A stretch of DNA of 64,000 nt from Centipeda periodontii DSM 2778 (lineage in GTDB: Bacteria > Bacillota > Negativicutes > Selenomonadales > Selenomonadaceae). Location: the NCBI RefSeq assembly GCF_000213975.1, contig NZ_GL892076.1:2081702-2145701 (forward strand), read 5' to 3'. A program made the position numbers and the translations under genes. The notes under the pieces were generated by a model, which saw only the letters and a program-made list of their open reading frames with translations, searched no databases and was not told where the DNA came from. This document shows, piece by piece, positions 36,369-45,900 of the stretch (positions within the stretch are counted from its first letter, which is position 1; the number at the start of each line of letters is the position of its first letter).

Positions 36369-37919
36369 CTAGAAGTTCAATTTTCCATGAACAACGCTGT
36401 AGAGCATTGTCACAAATCCCTCCTCCCCGAGATAGCGGGGGTCATAGGGCACGCAGTGCAGAGCTGCACGCATGCGATCCTGCGCCTTCCGCACCGTTTT
36501 CTTGTTCGAGCCGACCACATGATAGAGCTCCGTGATCGGCGTAAGGTCGATATTGTTGATCTCGGCAAAGAGAAAGATCGCTGCCGTGAGGGCCTCTGCC
36601 GTCTTCGCACGCGCGAGATCCAACTGTGCATAGTCGAGAAAAAGCTCGCACATGAGCAGCCGCCCATGACAGCTGAACCCGATTTTCTCCGAAACAACCT
36701 GAATGGCTGCAAGCTCCTCCGTACACACATGCGGATCAATCGTACGCGAAATTGGCTGCGGCAGTGCATGGCGCGGCAGAACATTGATCTGTGCCAGCGT
36801 CGAGAGCACGTGAATCGTATGGCGCACGAGCGCTGCCTCACGTGCGAGAAAATGATCCATCGTCGCATCAGGCGCCTGTATGCGAAAGAGTTCATACTCT
36901 CGTTGGAGGGTATCACTGATGCGCCGCTGGAGACGCTTGCTTGCAGGAATCGCCGTGATGTAATTGAGCATCATCATGCCCTCATCGCAGATATGCCCAA
37001 AGAGAATACTCTTTGTGAGCGCCCCCGGGATGTCGGGATGCGGTAGAACGACCTCCTCATCGCGCAGGATATCACGGCAGACGACGTGATCCTCGTACTC
37101 CTCCTCTACGGCGAGCACGGCAAAACGTGCCGCCATGAGATCACGAATGATCTCGCGTTCATCATAGTCGAGCTTATCCCATTCTCGCTCGCTATAGTGA
37201 GCAATCGGCGTTTCATCGGTTGAAATAAGATGATAGTCGAAGAAAAAATAATCCCAAAACCGCAGCCAAAAGGTTTCTTTCTCCTCCTCGGTCGCATCCT
37301 CGTATGCGTTCATGTCATAGAGATCGCCCGTGTAGATCATCGCCGCACGACCGATATCGCGCTGATAGGAGGGACGCCGAAAGTATTCGCCGATCTTGTG
37401 CAGGAGCTCGTTGAGCTGAATGTTCAGCTCCTCCATCTCGATGCGCTCATCCTCCTCGATGTCCTCAATCGTCAGCCCCTCGATCTCCTCCCACTCGACG
37501 CGCTCGGGCAGACGAAAACGCCCCGTAATATAGAACATCTCGAGATCCGCGTCCAGTTCGCCAATGTCGACATCATAGTCGCCGGTCTCATCGAGATAGA
37601 CCAAGAATGCGCGCATGCGGGCAAAGTAGTCCTCCGCGTGCCGTTTCAGCGGGCGGCGGTCAATATGCGCGTCAGCATAGCGAAAGAAGAGTGCCAGATA
37701 GTCGATACGGATGAAGAGCCGCGCAAGGGAATCATCGCGGCGCTGGATCACCGTGAGGAAGTCCTCGATGCAGTGCCAATCCGTGCAGAGATCCTCGTTG
37801 CTCCGCCCGCGCCACGCCGATGCACGGAGGTAGCGCTCGATCAGTGTGCGCGAAACAAAGATATTTGCACGCCCATGCGCCGAATAGAAACGCTTGACTA
37901 ACGTGTAGACATTTTCCAT
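36369..37919 (-). CDS. Protein of unknown function with TFIIB/cyclin-like C-terminal segment
   Basis: 516 residues, rich in charged and aromatic residues and predicted soluble and mostly helical. A very acidic stretch (EEIEGLTIEDIEEDERIEME) lies near residues 142-165. I recognise no catalytic motif. Near the C-terminus a segment reading ALTAAIFLFAEINNIDL, ITELYHVVGSNKKTVRKA resembles the second half of a TFIIB/cyclin repeat (helical core followed by an HTH-like turn); this is pattern recognition, not a proven homology. It has its own near-consensus promoter and GGGAGG ribosome site and leads a run with two membrane proteins. Confidence 0.75.
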   Translation of the reverse strand: MENVYTLVKRFYSAHGRANIFVSRTLIERYLRASAWRGRSNEDLCTDWHCIEDFLTVIQRRDDSLARLFIRIDYLALFFRYADAHIDRRPLKRHAEDYFARMRAFLVYLDETGDYDVDIGELDADLEMFYITGRFRLPERVEWEEIEGLTIEDIEEDERIEMEELNIQLNELLHKIGEYFRRPSYQRDIGRAAMIYTGDLYDMNAYEDATEEEKETFWLRFWDYFFFDYHLISTDETPIAHYSEREWDKLDYDEREIIRDLMAARFAVLAVEEEYEDHVVCRDILRDEEVVLPHPDIPGALTKSILFGHICDEGMMMLNYITAIPASKRLQRRISDTLQREYELFRIQAPDATMDHFLAREAALVRHTIHVLSTLAQINVLPRHALPQPISRTIDPHVCTEELAAIQVVSEKIGFSCHGRLLMCELFLDYAQLDLARAKTAEALTAAIFLFAEINNIDLTPITELYHVVGSNKKTVRKAQDRMRAALHCVPYDPRYLGEEGFVTMLYSVVHGKLNF

Positions 37920-37969
37920 GCAGCCCTCCCGCCGTCATGCGCCCCAACATACAAAATTCAATACCGTTT

Positions 37970-37998
37970 ATCCTATCAAATGCACGAAACAATGTCAA
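37970..37998 (-). promoter_or_regulatory. Sigma-70-type promoter of the 516-residue gene
   Basis: TTGACA, 17 nt, TAGGAT on the minus strand, about 50 bp before the start codon and downstream of the dnaJ terminator. Confidence 0.75.
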
Positions 37999-38008
37999 TG
38001 CGAAAAAA

Positions 38009-38056
38009 GACGGGGCTGCCATACGAAGCTAACAAACTTCGTATGGCAGCCTCGTC
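38009..38056 (-). terminator. Intrinsic terminator of the heat-shock operon (CGAAG hairpin family)
   Basis: A 15-bp stem, GGCTGCCATACGAAG with CTTCGTATGGCAGCC, flanked by GAC/GTC pairs and followed by TTTTTT on the minus strand, lies just after the dnaJ stop. Confidence 0.9.
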
Positions 38057-38061
38057 TGTCG

Positions 38062-39213
38062 TTATGCAAAGAGATCCTTGAACTTCTCAGTGAAGCTCTT
38101 CTGCTCGGGATTCACCGCATCGCCGCTGAGCGCGGCAAACTCCTTGAGGAGTTCCTTCTGCCTCGCCGAGAGCTTCTGCGGTGTCGTAACCTTGACGCGG
38201 ACGTGTTCGTCGCCGCGTCCCGCGCCGCGCAGGTTTGGAATCCCCTTGCCCTTGACGCGCAGTACCGTGCCCGTCTGGATGCCCGCAGGAATCTTGAGAT
38301 CGACCGCTCCGTCGAGCGTCGGCACCTGCACGGTATCGCCGAGCGATGCCTGCACGAAGGTAATGGGAATCTCAATGAGGACATCGTTCCCGCGCCGCTG
38401 AAAGAGCTTGTGCGGACGGATGAAGATGTATACATAGAGGTCGCCGTTCGCGCCGCCGCGCACACCTGCCTCACCGCCGCCCGATACGCGGACGCGCTGA
38501 CCGTCGTCCACGCCGCGCGGGATGTTTACCTTGATGGTCTTCGTGATGCGCTTACGCCCCGTGCCGTGACAGTCTCCACAGGGATTCTTGATGATCTTGC
38601 CCGTGCCGTGGCACTGGCTGCATGTGCGCGAGGTCATCATGCTGCCGAACATCGTCCGCTGCATGACCTGCTCCTGCCCTGTGCCGTGACATGTCGAACA
38701 TGTCTCTGCACTCGATCCCTTCGCGGCGCCCGAACCACCGCAGGTGGGACAGTTCTCCTCTCGCGGGATGGAGAGCTCGACCTCCTTGCCGAACGCCGCC
38801 TCCTCGAACGAAATCTCCAGATCATAGCGCAGATCGGCACCGCGCTCCGGTCCCTGTCGGCGCACGCGGCGTCCGCCGCCGCCCATGCCGAACATATCGA
38901 AGATGTCGTTCATATCGAAGCCGCCGAAGCCGCCGGCACCGCCGAAGGGATTCCCCCCTCCGGCAGAGCCGCCGCGCCGCGGATCGAAGGCATCGTGACC
39001 GAACTGGTCATACGCCGCCTTCTTCTGCGGATCCTTCAGCACATCATACGCCTCGTTGACCTCCTTGAATTTCTCCTCGGCGGTCTTCGGATCGTCACGG
39101 TTGAGATCGGGATGGTACTTACGCGCGAGTTTCTTGTATGCCTTTTTGATCTCATCGTCCGAGGCGCCCTTTGGGACGCCCAAGACTTCGTAGTAATCGC
39201 GTTTCTCGCTCAC
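38062..39213 (-). CDS. dnaJ: Chaperone DnaJ
   Basis: A 383-residue type I Hsp40, co-chaperone of DnaK. J domain ([23 protein letters not shown] in [10 protein letters not shown]), a Gly/Phe-rich linker ([21 protein letters not shown]), four zinc repeats ([32 protein letters not shown]) and the C-terminal substrate domain are intact. The start is GTG at 39213 with GGTGG upstream. It lies 9 bp after dnaK and is the last gene of the operon. Confidence 0.97.
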   Translation of the reverse strand: MSEKRDYYEVLGVPKGASDDEIKKAYKKLARKYHPDLNRDDPKTAEEKFKEVNEAYDVLKDPQKKAAYDQFGHDAFDPRRGGSAGGGNPFGGAGGFGGFDMNDIFDMFGMGGGGRRVRRQGPERGADLRYDLEISFEEAAFGKEVELSIPREENCPTCGGSGAAKGSSAETCSTCHGTGQEQVMQRTMFGSMMTSRTCSQCHGTGKIIKNPCGDCHGTGRKRITKTIKVNIPRGVDDGQRVRVSGGGEAGVRGGANGDLYVYIFIRPHKLFQRRGNDVLIEIPITFVQASLGDTVQVPTLDGAVDLKIPAGIQTGTVLRVKGKGIPNLRGAGRGDEHVRVKVTTPQKLSARQKELLKEFAALSGDAVNPEQKSFTEKFKDLFA

Positions 39214-39222
39214 GATACCACC

Positions 39223-41085
39223 TTACTTCTTATCGTCCTTGACTTCGGTGAACTCCGCATCGACGACATTGTCATCCTGCGATGCGCTGCTTTGCGCACC
39301 CGCATTTGCCTCTGCGCCCGGTGCCGCTCCTGCCGCGCCCGCCGCCTGCTGTGCCTGCTGATATGCCGCCGCCGAAAGTTCGTAGAGCGGCTGGCGTGCC
39401 TCCTCGGTTGCCGACTTGATCGCCTCGATGTCCGAGCCCTTGAGGGCTTCCTTCAGCTTGTCGACGGCTGCCTGCGTCTTGGAGACGAGCGCCTGATCTG
39501 CCTTCTCACCGAGATCCTTGATCGCCTTCTCCGCCTGATAGACGAGGGAGTCGCCTGCGTTGCGCGCATCGACGGCTTCCTTCTGCTTCTTGTCCTCGGC
39601 GGCGTGCGACTCCGCCTCCTTGACCATGCGCTCGATGTCCTCTTTGCTCATGCCGCTGTCGGACTGGATCGTGATCTTCTGCTCCTTGCCCGTGCCGAGA
39701 TCCTTCGCCGACACGTTGACAATGCCGTTCGCGTCGATGTCGAACTTGACCTCGATCTGGGGCACACCGCGCGGTGCGGGCGGGATGTCCGTGAGCTGAA
39801 AACGACCGAGCGTCTTGTTGCCCGCCGCCATCTCGCGCTCGCCCTGCAGAACGTGGATCTCAACGCCCGGCTGATTGTCCGCCGCCGTCGAGAACACCTG
39901 ACTCTTCGATGTCGGGATGGTCGTATTGCGGTCGATGATCTTCGTGCAGACACCGCCGAGGGTCTCAATGCCGAGCGAGAGCGGGGTGACATCGAGGAGC
40001 AGCACGTCCTTGACCTCGCCGACAAGCACGCCGCCCTGAATCGCCGCGCCGATGGAGACGCACTCATCCGGGTTGACACCCTTCGAGGGCTCCTTGCCGA
40101 GGATCTTGCGAATTGCATCCTGCACGGCAGGAATACGGGACGAACCGCCGACGAGGATGATCTTGTCGATGTCGCTGCCCGAGAGTCCTGCGTCCTCCAT
40201 CGCCTTGCGCGTCGGCACCATCGTACGCTCCACGAGATCCGCCGTCAGCTCATCAAACTTTGCGCGCGAGAGCGTGAGATCGAGATGCTTCGGCCCCGTC
40301 GCATCCGCCGTGATGAACGGCAGGTTGATGTTCGTCTGACTCATGCTCGAAAGCTCAATCTTCGCCTTCTCCGCTGCCTCGATGAGACGCTGTGCGCTCA
40401 TCTTGTCCTGCGAGAGGTCGATGCCGTTCTCCTTCTTGAACTGCTCGACCATCCAGTCCATAATCTTCTTATCGAAATCATCGCCGCCGAGTACAGTGTC
40501 GCCGTTCGTTGCCTTGACCTCGAACACGCCCTCACTCAGTTCGAGGATGGATACATCAAACGTACCGCCGCCAAGGTCAAAGACGAGAACCGTCTCATCC
40601 TGATCCTTGTCAAGACCGTAGGCAAGTGCTGCCGCCGTCGGCTCGTTGATGATACGCAGGACTTCGAGACCTGCGATCTTGCCCGCATCCTTCGTCGCCT
40701 GGCGCTGGCTGTCGTTGAAGTATGCCGGAACGGTGATGACCGCCTGCGAAACCGTCTCACCGAGGTATGCCTCCGCATCGCTCTTGAGTTTCTGCAGAAT
40801 CATTGCCGAAATCTCGGGCGGCGTGTAGTTCTTGCCATCAATCGTCACATGATAGTTTGGATCGCCCATATGACGCTTGATGGACGAGATCGTGCGGTCA
40901 GGGTTCGAAACCGCCTGATTCTTCGCAAGACGCCCGACAAGGCGCTGCCCGTCCTTCGTAAAGCCTACGACAGACGGTGTGATACGGCTGCCCTCGGGGT
41001 TCGTGATGACGACGGGCTCGCCGCCCTCCATAACGGAGACAACGGAGTTCGTCGTTCCAAGATCAATACCAATTACTTTAGCCAT
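39223..41085 (-). CDS. dnaK: Chaperone DnaK (Hsp70)
   Basis: A 620-residue Hsp70. The ATPase domain begins [19 protein letters not shown] and contains [33 protein letters not shown] and [11 protein letters not shown]; the linker and substrate domain carry [14 protein letters not shown] and INRNTTIP-like ([12 protein letters not shown]). A Gly/Ala-rich tail ends in acidic [22 protein letters not shown] precedes the ATG at 41085. It works with GrpE and DnaJ encoded next to it. Confidence 0.98.
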   Translation of the reverse strand: MAKVIGIDLGTTNSVVSVMEGGEPVVITNPEGSRITPSVVGFTKDGQRLVGRLAKNQAVSNPDRTISSIKRHMGDPNYHVTIDGKNYTPPEISAMILQKLKSDAEAYLGETVSQAVITVPAYFNDSQRQATKDAGKIAGLEVLRIINEPTAAALAYGLDKDQDETVLVFDLGGGTFDVSILELSEGVFEVKATNGDTVLGGDDFDKKIMDWMVEQFKKENGIDLSQDKMSAQRLIEAAEKAKIELSSMSQTNINLPFITADATGPKHLDLTLSRAKFDELTADLVERTMVPTRKAMEDAGLSGSDIDKIILVGGSSRIPAVQDAIRKILGKEPSKGVNPDECVSIGAAIQGGVLVGEVKDVLLLDVTPLSLGIETLGGVCTKIIDRNTTIPTSKSQVFSTAADNQPGVEIHVLQGEREMAAGNKTLGRFQLTDIPPAPRGVPQIEVKFDIDANGIVNVSAKDLGTGKEQKITIQSDSGMSKEDIERMVKEAESHAAEDKKQKEAVDARNAGDSLVYQAEKAIKDLGEKADQALVSKTQAAVDKLKEALKGSDIEAIKSATEEARQPLYELSAAAYQQAQQAAGAAGAAPGAEANAGAQSSASQDDNVVDAEFTEVKDDKK

Positions 41086-41122
41086 TTTATATTCCTCCAA
41101 AATCTTAATAGATGTTATTCTC

Positions 41123-41704
41123 TTAGTTACCGGCTACCTGCACCATCGCGGGGCGGATCACCCTCCCCTTTGCCTGATAGCCCTTCTGCAGAACCTGCGT
41201 GATCGTGCCGTCCTCCACGTCGGGGTTCTCGACGCGCATGACAGCCTGATGAAGATTCGGGTCGAAGGGCTTCCCCTCCGCCTCAATGCCCTCAAGACCA
41301 TGCCCCACCATTACCTCGCGCAGCTGTGTATAGATCATCTCCACACCCTTCTGAAATGCCTCCACATCCGACTGCTCCACCGCCATCGCCCGCTCGAAGT
41401 TATCGAGGAGCGGCAGGAGATCCGTGAGGATGTTCTGCGTGATGACGGCTGCAAGTTCCTCCTTCTCCTTCGCCGTGCGGCGGCGGAAGTTTTCAAAATC
41501 TGCCTGAAGCCGCAGGATGCGGTCGCTCTTTTCTTGGAGCTGCGCCTCGAGTTCAGCGGTTTTGTCCTCCGCAGGCACGTCCTCTACAGATACCTCTGTG
41601 GGTTCTGTCTCTGTTTCGGTCACTTCCTCCACGGGTGACTCTTCTGTTGCCGTCTCTACGGTCAGCTCTTCCTTTTCCTGCAAGCCGTTCACCTCTCCTA
41701 CCAT
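41123..41704 (-). CDS. grpE: Nucleotide exchange factor GrpE
   Basis: GrpE releases ADP from DnaK. An acidic N-terminus ([20 protein letters not shown]) leads into a long coiled coil ([25 protein letters not shown]) and the beta domain ending [13 protein letters not shown]. The ATG at 41704 overlaps the hrcA stop by 7 bp but has no ribosome site. A TTG at 41683 (MQEKEELT) lies 8 nt after GAGG and may be the true start; the mature protein differs only by seven residues. Confidence 0.92.
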   Translation of the reverse strand: MVGEVNGLQEKEELTVETATEESPVEEVTETETEPTEVSVEDVPAEDKTAELEAQLQEKSDRILRLQADFENFRRRTAKEKEELAAVITQNILTDLLPLLDNFERAMAVEQSDVEAFQKGVEMIYTQLREVMVGHGLEGIEAEGKPFDPNLHQAVMRVENPDVEDGTITQVLQKGYQAKGRVIRPAMVQVAGN

Positions 41705-42732
41705 TTGAGTTGATAGATCATTTCTGTTAAATTCGTGTTCACATAGTCCAGTATGCGCATCGCTTTCGCGTATTCCATGCGCGTCGGTCCGAGCACCGCA
41801 ATCGTCCCGAGCAGCCTGCCGTCGACATGGTATGTCGCCGTGATGAAGCTGCTGTCCCAGAACGTGCTGTTCGTATTCTCGCGCCCGATCGTGACCTCAA
41901 GCCCCTCGCCCGCATGCGTATGGAGGATTTCCTTGACGAGATCCTCACGCTCAAGCACGAGCAGCATTGCACGAACGCGTTCGAGATCCTGAAACTCAGG
42001 GTTGCCGAGCAGCTGCGCCGTACCTCCGAGGTAGAGCCGATCCTCCGAGCGCCCTTCGAGGGCACGGTGCATCACCTCCACAGCGGCAACAAAGATGGAC
42101 TCGTCACCGATCGTGTCACGCATGCGGCGCATATCTGCCTTCGTCACATCGCTGAGCGCCTTCCCGGAGAGCGTCATGTTGACCGCCCCCGCCATGCGCT
42201 GAAAGTCTGCAAATGTCGCACCGTCCGGAATCTCGACGATGCGATTCTCAACAAACCCCGCATCCGTCATGAGCACGGCGATTGCGTGCGTCATATCGAG
42301 CGGCAGGAACTGCAGCATGCGAAACGTCGATTGCGCCGCCTGCGGTGCAAGCACGAGCGATACATTGTGTGTCACATCCGCAATCAGCCGTGCCGTTTCC
42401 TGAAACACCTCGTCGAGCCGCCGCACGCGGCTGCGGTACCAATCGTGAATCTTCTTCTTCTCGACCTCCGTCACGGGAGCGACAGGCTGCAAGCCATCGA
42501 CGTAGAACCGATACCCCTTCGATGAGGGAATCCGTCCGGCAGATGTGTGCGGATGCTCAAGGTAGCCGAGCATCTCGAGATCTGCCATCTCGTTCCGGAT
42601 GGTGGCAGGGCTGATGCCGAGGTTATATTTCTGCGCGAGTGTCCGCGATCCGACCGGCTCCGCCGATGCGATGTAGTCATCGATAACCGCCCACAGGATC
42701 TGACTCTTGCGCGCGTCCAGATCGTCCGACAT
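41698..42732 (-). CDS. hrcA: Heat-shock repressor HrcA
   Basis: A 344-residue repressor that binds the CIRCE operator. The N-terminal winged helix contains LDARKSQILWAVIDDYIASA, EPVGSRTLAQKYNLGISPAT and IRNEMADLEMLGYLEHPHTS. The ATG at 42732 follows GGGGTGG; longer starts would run through the operator. It is first in hrcA-grpE-dnaK-dnaJ and should repress its own operon until GroEL is depleted by heat shock (known mechanism in Bacillus). Confidence 0.96.
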   Translation of the reverse strand: MSDDLDARKSQILWAVIDDYIASAEPVGSRTLAQKYNLGISPATIRNEMADLEMLGYLEHPHTSAGRIPSSKGYRFYVDGLQPVAPVTEVEKKKIHDWYRSRVRRLDEVFQETARLIADVTHNVSLVLAPQAAQSTFRMLQFLPLDMTHAIAVLMTDAGFVENRIVEIPDGATFADFQRMAGAVNMTLSGKALSDVTKADMRRMRDTIGDESIFVAAVEVMHRALEGRSEDRLYLGGTAQLLGNPEFQDLERVRAMLLVLEREDLVKEILHTHAGEGLEVTIGRENTNSTFWDSSFITATYHVDGRLLGTIAVLGPTRMEYAKAMRILDYVNTNLTEMIYQLKW

Positions 42733-42761
42733 CCACCCCTCTCCTCTCCTTTCAATTCCTG

Positions 42762-42788
42762 TTAGCACTCTATAGAAATGAGTGCTAA
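42762..42788. promoter_or_regulatory. CIRCE operator (HrcA binding site)
   Basis: A perfect inverted repeat TTAGCACTC, 9 nt, GAGTGCTAA, 30 bp upstream of the hrcA start and just downstream of its promoter. Confidence 0.98.
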
Positions 42789-42803
42789 CCAAAATCTATA
42801 CTG

Positions 42804-42832
42804 AATATACACGGTAAAAAGCAAAAAGTCAA
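42804..42832 (-). promoter_or_regulatory. Sigma-70-type promoter of the hrcA operon
   Basis: TTGACT, 17 nt, TATATT on the minus strand; the transcript would begin next to the CIRCE operator. Confidence 0.8.
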
Positions 42833-42870
42833 GAGCAAAATGACAAAAAGTCAAATAAATTTTAGAAAAA

Positions 42871-42912
42871 GGCTGCTGCACAAAGTTCGTCATTGAACTT
42901 CGTGCAGCAGCC
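42871..42912 (-). terminator. Intrinsic terminator of tpsA (CGAAG hairpin family)
   Basis: GGCTGCTGCACAAAGTTC pairs with GAACTTCGTGCAGCAGCC (one A/C mismatch) around a 6-nt loop and is followed by TTTTT on the minus strand, 14 bp after the tpsA stop. Confidence 0.9.
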
Positions 42913-42926
42913 TTAGCCATCAATAT

Positions 42927-45900
42927 TTACTCCTCGCTCTGCCCATCCAGTACATTGAAGATGTAGACGGCGCGAATCTCTACAGGAGTTACGCCAAGGT
43001 CTTCAATCGCCGTGAGAATGCCAGAGGAGAGTACGGCGCGCGCTGCCTTACGATCTTTATTCGTAATGATGTTGAGCGCTGCATCATCCTGCGGATAAAG
43101 TGTCACGATACCGTTGCCGAATGTCACCTCATAGGCACCATTTTGCGTCTGGTAGAGGAAACTCAACGCCTGTTCGGACGTATTCCGAATCTCCTTCGGG
43201 TCGGGGATGTCAACCTTCTTTGAGGAAGGCTTGATCGCAAGTTTCTCCGGCGAGTAGTTGACGGAATAGATGCCGTCAAGATCGCGTGTGCCGCCGTCGG
43301 TGAAGAGCACGGGAATCGCCTCGGATGTATTGCCCGGCACATCGTCAGGACGATGCCCGTAGATGCCGCGCGTTCTGCCGAGATCAAAGCCAAAGGTACC
43401 ATCGGACTCCGTGATAAAGCTGTGCGCCTCGGAAGCCTTGCCGTTCGATACGACAACACGATTCGTCCAATGTGCGGACGCTTGCTCCTGCGGCATCTGA
43501 ATCGTCACGCCGTCAGCAAACGAGCGATCCTGCTTCGCCGCTGCAGAAACAACGGTCTGTGCTGCTGCCCCCGATCCGTTCCCGGTCGAAGCCGCAGCGT
43601 TCGTATCGCCTGCACTTCCTGTGCCGCCGGCATTGCCTGTGCTTCCTGCACTGCCGCCGCTCATTCCAGCAGCACCATTGCTCGTGCCGCTGTTTCCATC
43701 AATACCACCGACATTTCTGCCGCCTGCCGTGCCTGTACGTCCACCTGCACCACTTGCACCGCCCGTGCCGATACCCGTGCTGCCCGCGCCAGTGCCGCCA
43801 TAAAGGCTGCCCGGAACGCGGTTTGCAGCCACACCGGTGAGTCCTGCGGTCACCTGTGTGACAGAACCCGTACTCGTGATCACGGCTCTGCCCTCGGGTG
43901 TGCTCATGTCGAAGCCGCGCATCTGTATCTTGAGCCTTCCGGGGGCATAGCGGAACCGATAGTTGGAAATCGCCGAAGCTCCCGTGTAGCCGGCAGTAAC
44001 GGATGCCGGATCGACATGGATCACGCCGGGATAAGAACCGCCCTGCGTCGTCGGTGTAATTGCGGCATCGTAGTAAGAACGGATACCGCTGACCTCGTCG
44101 CCCGCAAGCAGACCGCGCCACGAGGTGCGGTCACCGCGCTCGACCACGTACTCTGTCACAACAGGATTCGGCGCACCGTAATCGCGTGTAACATCGCCCG
44201 CAGTCACGAGAACTTCACGCGGAACAATGGCGAATCTACCATCCACATAGAGTATATTGTAATTGGCATCCGTGCCCTGTGAGAACTGCGCCGCAGAGGC
44301 ACGCGTCCAAAGTCCGCCCGTCCCTGCATCTGTTGTGACCGTTGCCGTGGGATCAATCGTCTCCATAATGGAGGAAATGGCATCGCCATTTGCAAGCCCC
44401 GTCGTGTCATCAGACGGACGCACATTGATCCGCTGCGTACCGTTCACATACCGCGCCGTTGCATTCTCCGCGCCAAAGGCACGTTCCTTGTCACCCGCCG
44501 TGATATAGAGATCGCGCTTCGTGATATCGAAGCCGCCGTCCACATAGCTGATGTTGTAGTTCGACGCCTTGCCCGTGCCGAATGTCGCATTTGCAATCTG
44601 CGTCTTGAGCCCCGTCGCACCGACGTTTGTCGTGCGCGTCGCATTTGTCGACTCCGTGACATCGGCAACGGCATCGCCATTGACAAGTCCCGTGGTCGCC
44701 GTCGCGGCATCAGCGCGGAACTTCGTCGTGCCGCCCGTATAGATGGCGGTACTGTTCTCCGTTCCGTAGATGCACGTCTTATCCCCCGCACGCAGCGTGA
44801 GATCACGCGGCGTGATGGCAAAGCTGCCGTCCTCGTAGGAAACATCATAGTTATTGGCATTTCCTGTGCCGAAAACAGCACTGCCGATCATCGTCTTGAG
44901 TCCTGCCGTACCTGCATCCGTCGTGACGGTTGCACGCGGGTCAATCGTCTCCGTGACCGAAGAAATCGTATCGCCGTTCACGAGGTTCGTGCCCGCCTTG
45001 ACGCGGAACAGATTCGTTCCGTTCACATAGCTTGCGGTGCTGTTCGCCGTGCCGTAGATGCGGCTCTTATCGCCCGCGACAAGGGTTAGCGCACGCTTCG
45101 TGATGTTGAATGCACCGTCTGCGTAGTGGATGTTATAGTTGGCGTCCGTGCCATGCGCGAACTGCGCCGCAGAGGCACGCGTCCAAAGTCCGCCCGTCCC
45201 TGCATCCGTTGTGACCGTTGCCGTGGGATCAATCGTCTCCGTAATGGAGGAAATCGTATCGCCGTTTACAAGTCCCGTTGTCGCGTCCGCCGCGCGTACG
45301 TTGAGACGGCTCGTGCCGTTCACATACTGCGCCGTTTCATTGTCATCGCCGTAGGTGCGGCTCTTGTCGCCCGCCGTGATATAGAGGTCGCGCTTCGTGA
45401 TATCGAAGCCGCCGTCCACATAGCTGATGTTGTAATTCGACGCCTTGCCCGTGCCGAATGTCGCATTTGCAATCTGCGTCTTGAGCCCCGTCGCACCGAC
45501 GTTTGTCGTGCGCGTCGCATTCGTCGACTCCGTGACATCGGCAACGGCATCGCCGTTTACGAGTCCCGTGGTCGCAGTTGCGGCGTCGGCGCGGAACTTC
45601 GATGTGCCGCCCGTATAGACGGCGGTCGTGTTCTCCGTCCCGTAGATGCGTGTCTTATCCCCCGCACGGAGCGTGAGATCACGCGGCGTGATGGCAAAGC
45701 TGCCATCCTCGTAGGAAATGTCGTAGTTGTTCGCATTGCCTGTGCCAAACACAGCGCCCGCAATCGTCGTCTTGAGTCCTGCGGTGCCCGCATCCGTCGT
45801 GACGGTCGCACGCGAATCAATCGTCTCCGTGACCGAGGAAATCGTATCGCCGTTCACGAGGTTCGTGCCCGCCTTGACGCGGAAGAGATTCGTTCCGTTC

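Noticed and set aside
37918..41202. A 1094-codon open frame on the plus strand opposite dnaJ and dnaK
   Set aside because: It is the antisense of two perfectly conserved chaperone genes, is rich in Arg and Leu as expected for shadow frames in GC-rich DNA, and shows no family motif or ribosome site.
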